Source: Ferrovibrio sp965278975 (GTDB lineage Bacteria; Pseudomonadota; Alphaproteobacteria; Ferrovibrionales; Ferrovibrionaceae). From it: 64,000 nucleotides of DNA. Below, one piece after another: positions 32,668-39,809 of this stretch. The number at the start of each line of letters is the position of its first letter. Positions within the stretch are counted from its first letter, which is position 1. Below the pieces are notes generated by a model, which was not told where the DNA came from, did no database searches, and saw nothing but the letters and a program-made list of their open reading frames with translations. The stretch lies in the NCBI RefSeq assembly GCF_965278975.1, contig NZ_OZ257126.1, forward strand, positions 3,224,001 to 3,288,000, read 5' to 3'. A program made the translations under genes and the position numbers.

Positions 32668-33000
32668 ATGATCAGCATCGATGATTTTCACAAGGTCGAT
32701 ATCCGTGTCGGCACCATCGTCGGCGCCGAGCCATTTCCCGAGGCACGCAAGCCGGCGATCAAGCTGAAGGTGGATTTCGGTCCAGAGATCGGTGTGAAGA
32801 AATCCTCAGCGCAGATCACAGTGCATTACACGCCCGATGCCCTGATCGGACGGCAGGTGATCGCGGTAGTGAATTTCCCGCCGCGGCAGATCGGCCCGTT
32901 TATTTCCGAAGTGCTGGTGCTTGGAGTGCCCGATACGCAAGGTCAGGTAGTGTTGCTGGGGCCTGATCAACGCGTGGAGAATGGTGGTCGCATGTTCTGA
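32668..33000 (+). CDS. tRNA-binding domain protein, CsaA type
   Basis: A 110-residue OB-fold protein like the EMAP-II/Trbp111 and CsaA group. It begins ISIDDFHKVDIRVGTI, the family signature, then has NFPPRQIGPFISEVLVLG and a C-terminal LLGPDQRVENGGR. These proteins bind tRNA structure or act as secretion-related chaperones; no catalytic domain is attached. ATG 32668 leaves the family start intact. It is placed just after the phasin terminator. Confidence 0.9.
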   Translation: MISIDDFHKVDIRVGTIVGAEPFPEARKPAIKLKVDFGPEIGVKKSSAQITVHYTPDALIGRQVIAVVNFPPRQIGPFISEVLVLGVPDTQGQVVLLGPDQRVENGGRMF

Positions 33001-33138
33001 CCCAGGTTGTAAAACTGGGTGCGGGTTGACCCCCGCGCCAATGCAGCAGACAATTGCGCGACAGACAATCAGGCAAAATCGCCAAAGAACAATCGCGCGT
33101 CTCGCCGCCAGAACTCATCGCTGAAAACATATCGCCCC

Positions 33139-33582
33139 ATGCTGCGTATCTCGTCCTGTCTCGTTATCTCCTGCCTGCTTGCCTGGCCGTCTTTCGCCCA
33201 GGCTCAAGCCCTGGCCCAGTCTCCGGCACCGGTGGAGCATGATTGCGTGGTGCGTCAGTTCGTCACCGCGCGGCAGGTGAATAATCTTGAGCCGCAGGGC
33301 GAGGTGGACCGCTATGAAGCGGGCACCGACCGTGGTTATGCCTTCGCGCGGCTCGACTGCACCAATGTGGGCAGTGGCGAGACTTTCTATTTCCGCTGGA
33401 TGCAGGGCGACCGCGAAGTCGCCAAGTCGCGCGCCCGCGTTGATGTCAGCCGCAACTGGCGTATCTGGTCGCAGGTGCGGCTTTCGCCCGGCGAGTGGGT
33501 GGTGCAATTGCAGGACAGCGCCGGCCGCGTGCAGGCCGAACGCAAGTTCAGTGTCGCGTCGCCGGCAGCGGCCGCGGAATAG
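33139..33582 (+). CDS. Exported DUF2914 domain protein
   Basis: A 147-residue protein with a cleavable signal peptide (about 1-23, ending FAQAQA) and one DUF2914 domain. The family pattern is clear: VRQFVTARQVNNLEP, YAFARLDC, then FYFRWMQGDREVAKSRARVD, SRNWRIWSQVRL and a final WVVQLQDSAGRVQAERKF. DUF2914 proteins are usually beta-sandwich periplasmic modules of unknown role. ATG 33139 is supported by the signal peptide. There is no obvious operon partner. Confidence 0.85.
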   Translation: MLRISSCLVISCLLAWPSFAQAQALAQSPAPVEHDCVVRQFVTARQVNNLEPQGEVDRYEAGTDRGYAFARLDCTNVGSGETFYFRWMQGDREVAKSRARVDVSRNWRIWSQVRLSPGEWVVQLQDSAGRVQAERKFSVASPAAAAE

Positions 33583-33607
33583 GCTCAGAGATCATCAAAA
33601 AAAGATC

Positions 33608-33700
33608 GTCATGCTCCGCGCAGGCGGAGCATCCACGAGTTTTCCTAAATTAGTTGGAAAACAAGAAACGCGTGGATGCCCTGCCGTCGCAGGGCATGAC
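33608..33700. repeat. Second palindrome family, BIME-like pair
   Basis: Copy one (33608-33637) reads GTCATGC, stem TCCGC/GCGGA, GCATCCACG. Copy two (33671-33700) is inverted, with CGTGGATGCCC and GGGCATGAC. The ends (GTCATG and ATCCACG) differ from the TGTCA/CCCATTT family. The 33-base spacer has its own hairpin, GTTTTCC (33639-33645) with GGAAAAC (33656-33662). It lies between convergent DUF2914 and sensor kinase genes and could act as terminator. Confidence 0.8.
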
Positions 33701-33748
33701 GGTATTTATTATGGGTGGGGCCACCCTCGAAAAGCCAACCGGACAGCC

Positions 33749-35059
33749 TTACAGCGGCAGCTTGATGCAGACGCGCAGACCGCCCAGCGGTGAATCGCGC
33801 AAGGAGATATCGCCGCCATGGGCCAGCACGGCATCGCGCGCGATAGACAGTCCGAGGCCGGCATTGCCCTGGCCGGAATAGCGCGCCGGATCGGCACGAT
33901 GGAAGGGACGGAATACCTTGTGGCGTTCCTTCTCCGGGATGCCGGGGCCGTTGTCATCGACATGGATTTCGATGCCGCCCGCCACGGCCACGCTTTCCAC
34001 GCGCACTTTGTTGCCATAGCGCAGGGCGTTTTCCACCAGATTGGCCAGCGCGCGCTTGAAGCCGAGGCGGCGCAGCGGCAGCACCGGCGCACTCTCAATC
34101 GACATATCGAGCTGGCGGCCGCTGCGGCGCACGTCGTCGGCCACCTCGCGCAGCAGGTCGCCCAGGTCGGTCGGTTCGGTGCTCTGCTCGGTCTGGCCGC
34201 GCGCAAAGGCGAGATAGGCGTTGATCATGGTTTCCATCTCGGCCAGATCGCGCTTCAGTTCATCGGCCTCGGCATTATTCTCCATCATCGAAAGCTGCAA
34301 CTTCATCCGCGTCAGCGGCGTGCGCAGGTCATGGCTCACGCCGGCCAGCATTTCGGTGCGTTCGCGGATATGGCGGCGGATGCGGTCGCGCATCGCCAGG
34401 AAGGCCATGGCGGCGGCGCGCACTTCGCTGGCCCCCGATGGGCGGAAGCCCGGCATGTCGCGGCCCTTGCCGAAGGCATCGGCGGCCTGCGCCAGGCGGC
34501 GGATCGGCCGGATCTGGTTGCGCATGAAGATGGCGGCGATGCCAAGCAGCAGCAGCGAACCGCCGGCCATCCACATGATGAAGATAAAGGTGGATGTCGA
34601 ATAAACCCGCTTGGCTCGCGCCAGCGTCACCATCAGGCCATCGGGCAGTTCCACATACACGACGATATTGTCGTCGCTGCGCTGGGTGTCGATGGCGAAA
34701 GGTTCGTCGATGATCTCCGACAGCGCCTGGTTCAACATGCGGTCGAGGATCGACCAACTGCGCGGCGGCGGCAGCTCGGTCGGCAGCTTGGCGCCAGGCA
34801 ATACACGTACTTCGATCTGCATCCGCACATAGGCGAGGGAGACATATTCATCGAATTGCGGCGTACCCTTGGTGCGCTCGTATAGCTCGATCATCATGCC
34901 GATATCGCCAGCCAGGCCGAGCGCCAGGCGGCGGCTGACGGTATCCCAATGGCGTTCGTAGAAGGCATAGGTGACGATGCCCTGCAACGCCAGCACCGGA
35001 ATCACCAGCATCAACAGCCACCGGCCGAACAGGCTGCGTGGCATGATGCGTTTCAGCAT
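33749..35059 (-). CDS. EnvZ-like sensor histidine kinase
   Basis: A 436-residue inner-membrane kinase. TM1 is about 11-32, a periplasmic part spans about 35-150, TM2 about 156-179, then a HAMP linker. The H-box VSHDLRTPLTRMKLQ carries phospho-acceptor H243. Next are the N-box NLVENALRYG, G1 DDNGPGIP and G2 GNAGLGLSIA. It resembles EnvZ/RisS sensors. ATG 35059 is 5 bases downstream of the regulator gene stop, so the pair is co-transcribed. The stimulus is unknown; osmotic or envelope stress is the family expectation. Confidence 0.93.
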   Translation of the reverse strand: MLKRIMPRSLFGRWLLMLVIPVLALQGIVTYAFYERHWDTVSRRLALGLAGDIGMMIELYERTKGTPQFDEYVSLAYVRMQIEVRVLPGAKLPTELPPPRSWSILDRMLNQALSEIIDEPFAIDTQRSDDNIVVYVELPDGLMVTLARAKRVYSTSTFIFIMWMAGGSLLLLGIAAIFMRNQIRPIRRLAQAADAFGKGRDMPGFRPSGASEVRAAAMAFLAMRDRIRRHIRERTEMLAGVSHDLRTPLTRMKLQLSMMENNAEADELKRDLAEMETMINAYLAFARGQTEQSTEPTDLGDLLREVADDVRRSGRQLDMSIESAPVLPLRRLGFKRALANLVENALRYGNKVRVESVAVAGGIEIHVDDNGPGIPEKERHKVFRPFHRADPARYSGQGNAGLGLSIARDAVLAHGGDISLRDSPLGGLRVCIKLPL

Positions 35060-35064
35060 GAGGC

Positions 35065-35799
35065 TTATTCCGCCCAGAGTACGTAGCCCTCGCCCCACAC
35101 CGTTTGCAGGTAGCGTGGGTTGCGCGGGTCTTCCTCGATCTTACGGCGCAGCCGCGTGATCTGCACGTCGACAGCACGGCTCTCGCTGGCCGAGGCATTG
35201 CCGGCCAGCGCATTGCCTGGGGGCGTGCCGCTGCCATCAGTGGCCAGGGCGGCACGCGGCACCGTGGCGCCGGGGCGGCGTGCCAGCACGCGCAGCAGGG
35301 CGGCTTCGCCCGTGGTAAGCGGCACGATCTCCTCGCCGCGCTTCAATTCGCCGCGCACGATATCGAACTGGAAATCGCCAAAGCGTACCGGCTTGACCGA
35401 GGGCGGTGCCGGTGCGGCGCGCTGGGCCCGGTTCAGGATCGCCTGGATGCGCAGCACCAGTTCGCGCGGCTCGAATGGCTTGGGCAGGTAATCATCGGCG
35501 CCGCTTTCCAGGCCGGTGATGCGGTCCTCGGCTTCGCCGCGCGCGGTGAGCAGCACCACCGGCACGCTATTGCCGTTCTGGCGCAGCCCGGCGACGAAAT
35601 CGAAACCATTCTGCCCGGGCATCATCACATCAACGATCAGCAAGTCGAAAGTGACGGCGGCCAGTTTGGCGCTGGCATCCTCGGCGCTGTCGGCGCCGGT
35701 GACGCGGAAGCCGGCATTGGAGGTGAGGTAGCGCGTCAGCAGCGTGCGGATGCGTTCGTCGTCGTCGATGACCAGGAGATGTGCCTGTTCGCCGCCCAT
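35065..35799 (-). CDS. OmpR-type response regulator
   Basis: A 244-residue regulator. The receiver domain (1-125) has the acidic pair D12/D13, phospho-acceptor D57 in LLIVDVMMPG, T-Ala in VLLTARG and a Lys in YLPKPFEP. The winged-helix DNA-binding domain (about 140-242) includes LTTGEAALLRVLARRPG and ends DVQITRLRRKIEEDPRNP. An insert rich in Gly/Ala/Ser (about 190-205) lengthens the wHTH loop. It is cognate to the downstream kinase by adjacency. Confidence 0.93.
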   Translation of the reverse strand: MGGEQAHLLVIDDDERIRTLLTRYLTSNAGFRVTGADSAEDASAKLAAVTFDLLIVDVMMPGQNGFDFVAGLRQNGNSVPVVLLTARGEAEDRITGLESGADDYLPKPFEPRELVLRIQAILNRAQRAAPAPPSVKPVRFGDFQFDIVRGELKRGEEIVPLTTGEAALLRVLARRPGATVPRAALATDGSGTPPGNALAGNASASESRAVDVQITRLRRKIEEDPRNPRYLQTVWGEGYVLWAE

Positions 35800-35810
35800 C
35801 GCCTGCTCCG

Positions 35811-36305
35811 TCAGCGCCGCTGGATCGAGCGCAGGATCACCGCCCGCGCCGGTTCGTCGATCAGGCCGGCCAGTACCTTGCGATACCCGGCCACGGCCTC
35901 GGCCCCGGCCTCGCGATAGGCTTCGGCTACCTTGGCCTGCTGCACGGCGCTGATCTGGCGTTCCAGATTGCGGCCGGCCTCGGTGAGGAAAAGCTGGCGC
36001 TGGCGGCGGTCGCGGGTGCCCTGCTGCTGGCGCACGAAGCCACCTTCGATCAGCGCCGAGAGTACGCGCGACAGGCTCTGCTTGGTGATGCGCAGGATGC
36101 CGAGCAATTCCGCCACCGTGATGCCGGCATGGCCGCCGATGAAATGCAGCGCGCGGTGATGGGCGCGGCCGAAGCTATACTGGTCGAGAATCTCGTCCGG
36201 GCCGCGGGTGAAGTCACGGTAGGCGTAGAACAGCAGCTCGATGCCCTGGCGCAACTCGTCCTCGCGCAGAAACAACGGGTTGGCCATGGTTTTGAGGTCG
36301 CTCAT
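35811..36305 (-). CDS. MarR-family transcriptional regulator
   Basis: A 164-residue regulator of the winged-helix MarR type. The HTH is at about 60-100 (GITVAELLGILRITKQSLSR, then ALIEGGFV), with the wing RDRRQRQLF. The N-terminus contains a phenol-like LFLREDELRQGIELLFYAYR helix. It is upstream of the OmpR-type regulator by 11 bases, suggesting one unit with the two-component pair. ATG 36305 is chosen (ATG 36287 is possible). Its ligand is unknown. Upstream in the gap to ilvE is the imperfect palindrome ACAT-ATGT at 36398-36417 as a possible operator. Confidence 0.9.
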   Translation of the reverse strand: MSDLKTMANPLFLREDELRQGIELLFYAYRDFTRGPDEILDQYSFGRAHHRALHFIGGHAGITVAELLGILRITKQSLSRVLSALIEGGFVRQQQGTRDRRQRQLFLTEAGRNLERQISAVQQAKVAEAYREAGAEAVAGYRKVLAGLIDEPARAVILRSIQRR

Positions 36306-36532
36306 GGCTTCGTATATGGGGCAAGGACCGGAGTCGCCGCAAGGCCAAGTGCGGGCCGGGAGGGGCGGAGGAGCAAAAAATATGGCAGGGATGTTGACAT
36401 ACTTTGATCATAATGTTACTTGAATGGCAAATATCGGGTAATATTCGTACTCGATTGATGCATTTGACGACAATTGCTTAGGCGAGTGGCAGTATTTCGC
36501 CGGGCAAGAGCAAGCAGCGCAGGAGCGTAACC

Positions 36533-37423
36533 ATGAGCACTCAATCCTATGACGATCGCGATGGCTGGGTCTGGTATGACGGCGGCTTCATCCCGCACCG
36601 TGAAGCCAAGCTGCATGTGCTGAGCCACGCGCTGCACTACGCCTCGGCGGTGTTCGAGGGCGAGCGCGCCTATGACGGCGACGTGTTCAAGCTGACCGAG
36701 CACAGCCAGCGCCTGATCGATTCCGCCAAGCTGCTCGACTTCGAGATTCCCTACACGCTGGAACAGATCGACCAGGCGACCCGCGACACCGTGGCCAAGA
36801 ACGGCTTCCGCGATTGCTATATCCGTCCGATCGCCTGGCGCGGTTCGGAAATGATGGGCGTGTCGGCGCAGACCTCGAAGATCCACCTGGCCATCGCGGT
36901 GTGGGAATGGCCGAGCTATTTCTCGCCGGAAGCCAAGATGAAGGGCATCCGCCTGCAGCTCAGCGACTGGCGCCGCCCGGCGCCGAACACCGCGCCGACC
37001 AGGGCCAAGGCGGCCGGCCTGTACATGATCTGCACGCTGTCCAAGCACAAGGCCGAGCGCGATGGCTACCAGGATGCGCTGATGCTCGATTGGCGCGGCC
37101 AGGTGGCGGAAGCCACCGGCGCCAACGTGTTCTTCGCCAAGGATGGCAAGCTGCATACCCCGACGCCGGATTGCTTCCTGGACGGCATCACGCGGCGCGC
37201 CGTGATCGCGCTGGCCAAGGCACGCGGCATCGAGGTGATCGAGCGTGTGATCCAGCCCGAGGAAATGAGCAGCTTCTCGGAATGTTTCCTCACCGGCACC
37301 GCCGCCGAGGTGACGCCGGTTTCCGAGATCGGGCCGTACAAGTTCACTCCCGGTCCGCTCTGCAAGCAGATGATCGACGCCTTCGAAGGTGCCATCCGTC
37401 CGCGCAAGGCGGCGGCGGAGTAG
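36533..37423 (+). CDS. ilvE: Branched-chain amino acid aminotransferase
   Basis: IlvE makes the final transamination step for Leu, Ile and Val. The 296-residue class IV PLP enzyme has the PLP lysine K159 in TRAKAAGLY, matching E. coli K160. E194 in GQVAEATGANVF matches the PLP-ring glutamate. The R-rich RPIAWRGSE segment is at about 98-106. ATG 36533 follows AGGAG. It ends at a strong terminator. The MarR gene is divergent upstream. Confidence 0.95.
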   Translation: MSTQSYDDRDGWVWYDGGFIPHREAKLHVLSHALHYASAVFEGERAYDGDVFKLTEHSQRLIDSAKLLDFEIPYTLEQIDQATRDTVAKNGFRDCYIRPIAWRGSEMMGVSAQTSKIHLAIAVWEWPSYFSPEAKMKGIRLQLSDWRRPAPNTAPTRAKAAGLYMICTLSKHKAERDGYQDALMLDWRGQVAEATGANVFFAKDGKLHTPTPDCFLDGITRRAVIALAKARGIEVIERVIQPEEMSSFSECFLTGTAAEVTPVSEIGPYKFTPGPLCKQMIDAFEGAIRPRKAAAE

Positions 37424-37455
37424 GCTGCCTAGGCTGCCTAAGGCAAAGTAATATG

Positions 37456-37485
37456 AAATGCCCGGGTCAAAGCCCGGGCATTTTT
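37456..37485 (+). terminator. Rho-independent terminator of ilvE
   Basis: An 11-bp stem AAATGCCCGGG/CCCGGGCATTT with a 6-base loop, followed by a T-run at 37481-37485, 33 bases after the ilvE stop. Confidence 0.88.
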
Positions 37486-37493
37486 GCGTCTGC

Positions 37494-37573
37494 TGTCACC
37501 CTCGCGCCAGCCCTTCGGGCCTGTGCGCCCACGAACGCCTTTAGCGTTCGCGCGCTTACAGAGGGTCCCATTA
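37494..37573 (+). repeat. REP-like palindrome with an expanded, doubly-hairpinned loop
   Basis: It starts with TGTCACCCTC and ends GAGGGTCCCATT, like other copies, but about 50 extra bases fill the loop. These contain two small hairpins (CAGCCC-TTC-GGGCCTG type and CGAACGC-TTTA-GCGTTCG). It pairs tail-to-tail with the next copy. Confidence 0.75.
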
Positions 37574-37583
37574 CTGACAGCAA

Positions 37584-37614
37584 AAATGGGATTCCCGCTT
37601 TCGCGGGAATGACA
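37584..37614 (-). repeat. REP-like palindrome, right member of a tail-to-tail pair
   Basis: AAATGGGA, stem TTCCCGC/GCGGGAA with TTTC between, then TGACA. The spacer to the expanded copy is 10 bases. Confidence 0.85.
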
Positions 37615-37650
37615 AAAAGAGCGAAGAATGACGAAACGGTGGGGCTGTGC

Positions 37651-38211
37651 CTAATCCAGCAGCAGCGGGTGGACGCGTTCGTAGTCGAACTGGCGGATGA
37701 TCTCGCCATGCTGCAACGGTTCGCCGACCAGGCCGCCAAGCAGCATGTCGACGCCATGGCCGTCTGACGAGAGCGGTGCCAGCACGGTCTCGAATTGCAG
37801 CACGCGGTTGCTCGGTTGCACGATGTAATGCCCGGCGGCGAAGGCCGGGCCGCGCGTATCCACCGGAATCGAGAAGAAGCCGAAGACGCTGGAGGTGCGG
37901 TCGGCGAACAGGCCCTCATTCACCCATTGGCTGGTGCTTTCGCGGCCCATCTGCTGCACGATTCCGGTGCCGACCAGGCGGAACTGGAAGCGGCGCGGAT
38001 TGCTGTAGACATTGATCAGTGACACGCAGGCGAGGAAGCCGACCATGTCGTCGGGCCGCAGGTCGCGCCGCGCCGGCAGCATGCCGTTGCGCTCGCGGGT
38101 CTTGTCGCGCCAATAGCTGAGCAGTGTGCGCAGCGAGTCGGTGCGCAATACATCGGTGGTCACGCTCGGCGCGAATGTCGCTGGTGGCGCGGCGCTCAGC
38201 GGCTGGCTCAC
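37651..38211 (-). CDS. PAS-domain protein, no output domain
   Basis: A 186-residue protein with one PAS-like fold. The pattern includes LRPDDMVGFLACVSLINVY, FQFRLVGTGIVQQMGRE, a turn with FFSIPVDTRGPAFAAGHYIV and LQFETVLAPLSSDGHGVDMLLG at about 48-175. This is the single-domain PAS type widespread in Alphaproteobacteria. No kinase, cyclase or HTH is attached. Its ligand and role are unknown; it may signal through a partner. It is read towards the palindromic repeats and is not in an evident operon. Confidence 0.75.
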   Translation of the reverse strand: MSQPLSAAPPATFAPSVTTDVLRTDSLRTLLSYWRDKTRERNGMLPARRDLRPDDMVGFLACVSLINVYSNPRRFQFRLVGTGIVQQMGRESTSQWVNEGLFADRTSSVFGFFSIPVDTRGPAFAAGHYIVQPSNRVLQFETVLAPLSSDGHGVDMLLGGLVGEPLQHGEIIRQFDYERVHPLLLD

Positions 38212-38393
38212 ACCCGGCCCCTGCCTGAATTAATTTTGCCCCACATCCCTGTCTGTTCCTTAAATCCCCATCCCCCGATGGGACGCGAACGCTAACATGC
38301 GTGCCTGCGGCGGGACAATTGAAAATGAAACAGCGGTTAGGTTCTCAGCAGCCAGGCCGCGTTTACCGCAGGCTCAATTACTCGCTGGAACAG

Positions 38394-38879
38394 CTATTCG
38401 CGCGACCAGCGTTCCGCCGCCGCATCATCCTCGGCCTTGGCGGCGACCCAGCGGCGCTCGCCGCCGGTTTCCTCCAGCTTCCAGAACGGGGCCTTGGTTT
38501 TCAGCCAGTCCATCAGGAAGGCGCAGGCCTCGAAAGCCGCCTGGCGATGGGCCGAGGCGGCGATCACCAGCACGATGCGATCACCGGGCAGCAATCTGCC
38601 ATGGCGGTGGATCACCAGGCAGGCATCCAGTGGCCAGCGGTTCCAGGCCTCGGTGGCGATGGCTTCGAGCTGGCGCTCGGTCATGCCGGGATAATGTTCC
38701 AGGGTCAGGCTGGAATCGCCGACATTCGCATTTTCATCACCTGGGGCTGCGATGTCGCGCACCAGGCCGGTGAAGCTGACCACGCCGCCGATCTGGTGCT
38801 GGCCCTGCGTCAGCCGCTCAAGCTCGGCACCGGTATCGAAATCCTCGCGCTGCACACGGATTTCCGGCTGCCCGCCCAT
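38394..38879 (-). CDS. moaE: Molybdopterin synthase catalytic subunit MoaE
   Basis: MoaE transfers sulfur from MoaD thiocarboxylate to cyclic pyranopterin monophosphate. In the 161-residue product the core signature is VSFTGLVRD (about 35-42), HYPGM, VIHRHGRLLPGDRIVLVIA and the catalytic lysines in LKTKAPFWK (K127, K129, K134). It follows moaD with only one base between them. MoaD and MoaE form the molybdopterin synthase. Confidence 0.95.
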   Translation of the reverse strand: MGGQPEIRVQREDFDTGAELERLTQGQHQIGGVVSFTGLVRDIAAPGDENANVGDSSLTLEHYPGMTERQLEAIATEAWNRWPLDACLVIHRHGRLLPGDRIVLVIAASAHRQAAFEACAFLMDWLKTKAPFWKLEETGGERRWVAAKAEDDAAAERWSRE

Positions 38880-38880
38880 G

Positions 38881-39135
38881 CTAGCCTCCGGTCACCGGCG
38901 GAAACAAAGCCACTTCGTCGCCGGCTTTCACCGCATCGCCGCCGCGCGCGTAATCCTGGTTCACCGCCACGCGCACCATCGCCGGGTCGGCCAGCGCGCG
39001 CTGGTATTCCGGACCGCGCTGGCGCAGCCAGCCGAGCAGGGCATCGACGGTGGTGATTTCCGCCGGCATCGGCAGCGACTCTTCTGCCATCCCGATGCGC
39101 TCGCGCAGCGTGGCGAAATACAACAGCTTGATCAT
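38881..39135 (-). CDS. moaD: Molybdopterin synthase sulfur-carrier subunit MoaD
   Basis: An 84-residue ubiquitin-like protein ending in the essential double glycine (FPPVTGG), which is thiocarboxylated to hand sulfur to MoaE. Length and the KLLYFATLRERIG start are typical. Its start overlaps the pgsA stop by 4 bases, so pgsA-moaD-moaE are translationally linked. Confidence 0.95.
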   Translation of the reverse strand: MIKLLYFATLRERIGMAEESLPMPAEITTVDALLGWLRQRGPEYQRALADPAMVRVAVNQDYARGGDAVKAGDEVALFPPVTGG

Positions 39136-39761
39136 TCCGCGGCTTTCTCGCCGTTATCCGAAGCACTGCCGGGCTTCTCCGCATCGGCGGCGGTTTTCGC
39201 CGCATCGCTCGCCGCCATGTGGCGCAGGCCGGTGATCAGGTAATCCCAGCCGGTATAGAGCGTGAGCACGGCGGCGACCCAGATCAGCACTTCGCCGATC
39301 ATGCGGGCGTGAATCCAGGCGAAGGCATAATCGCCGACAATGAGGAAGCCGAGGGCAATGAGCTGCGCCGTGGTCTTCCACTTCGCCAGCCGGCTTACCG
39401 GCACCTTCACCCGCAATTCGGCGAGGAATTCGCGCAAGCCGGTCACGGTGATCTCGCGGCACATGATCACCACAGCGGCGAGGCAGGTGATGCGGTCGAT
39501 GCGCTCGAAGGCAATCAGCATCAGGATGACGGCGCAGACCAGCAGCTTGTCGGCCACCGGATCGAGGAAGCGGCCGAGATTCGACATCTGGCCCCATTTG
39601 CGCGCCAGGTAGCCATCGAACCAGTCGGTGATGCCGGCGGCGGCGAACAGCGCCAGCGGCACCCAGGCGCTCCAGGCGCCAGGCAGGTAGAAGGCGGCGC
39701 AGATTCCCGGGATCGCCAGGATGCGCGACAGGGTAAGCAGATTCGGCAGGCTGCTCAGCAT
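39132..39761 (-). CDS. pgsA: CDP-diacylglycerol-glycerol-3-phosphate 3-phosphatidyltransferase
   Basis: PgsA makes phosphatidylglycerol phosphate in the inner membrane. The 209-residue product has about five transmembrane helices and the CDP-alcohol motif with its conserved Asp residues: DWFDGYLARKWGQ then GRFLDPVADK at about 47-71. A charged, Ala-rich tail follows the last helix. It follows uvrC by 48 bases; the uvrC-pgsA-moaD-moaE order is common in Alphaproteobacteria. Confidence 0.94.
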   Translation of the reverse strand: MLSSLPNLLTLSRILAIPGICAAFYLPGAWSAWVPLALFAAAGITDWFDGYLARKWGQMSNLGRFLDPVADKLLVCAVILMLIAFERIDRITCLAAVVIMCREITVTGLREFLAELRVKVPVSRLAKWKTTAQLIALGFLIVGDYAFAWIHARMIGEVLIWVAAVLTLYTGWDYLITGLRHMAASDAAKTAADAEKPGSASDNGEKAAE

Positions 39762-39809
39762 GGCTGGATTATCGCATACGGACGGGCGCTCGCACAGGCT
39801 CGGACAGCC

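Noticed and set aside
36394..36422. TTGACA-type promoter for ilvE
   Set aside because: A consensus -35 is present, but no acceptable -10 hexamer lies 16-18 bases downstream.
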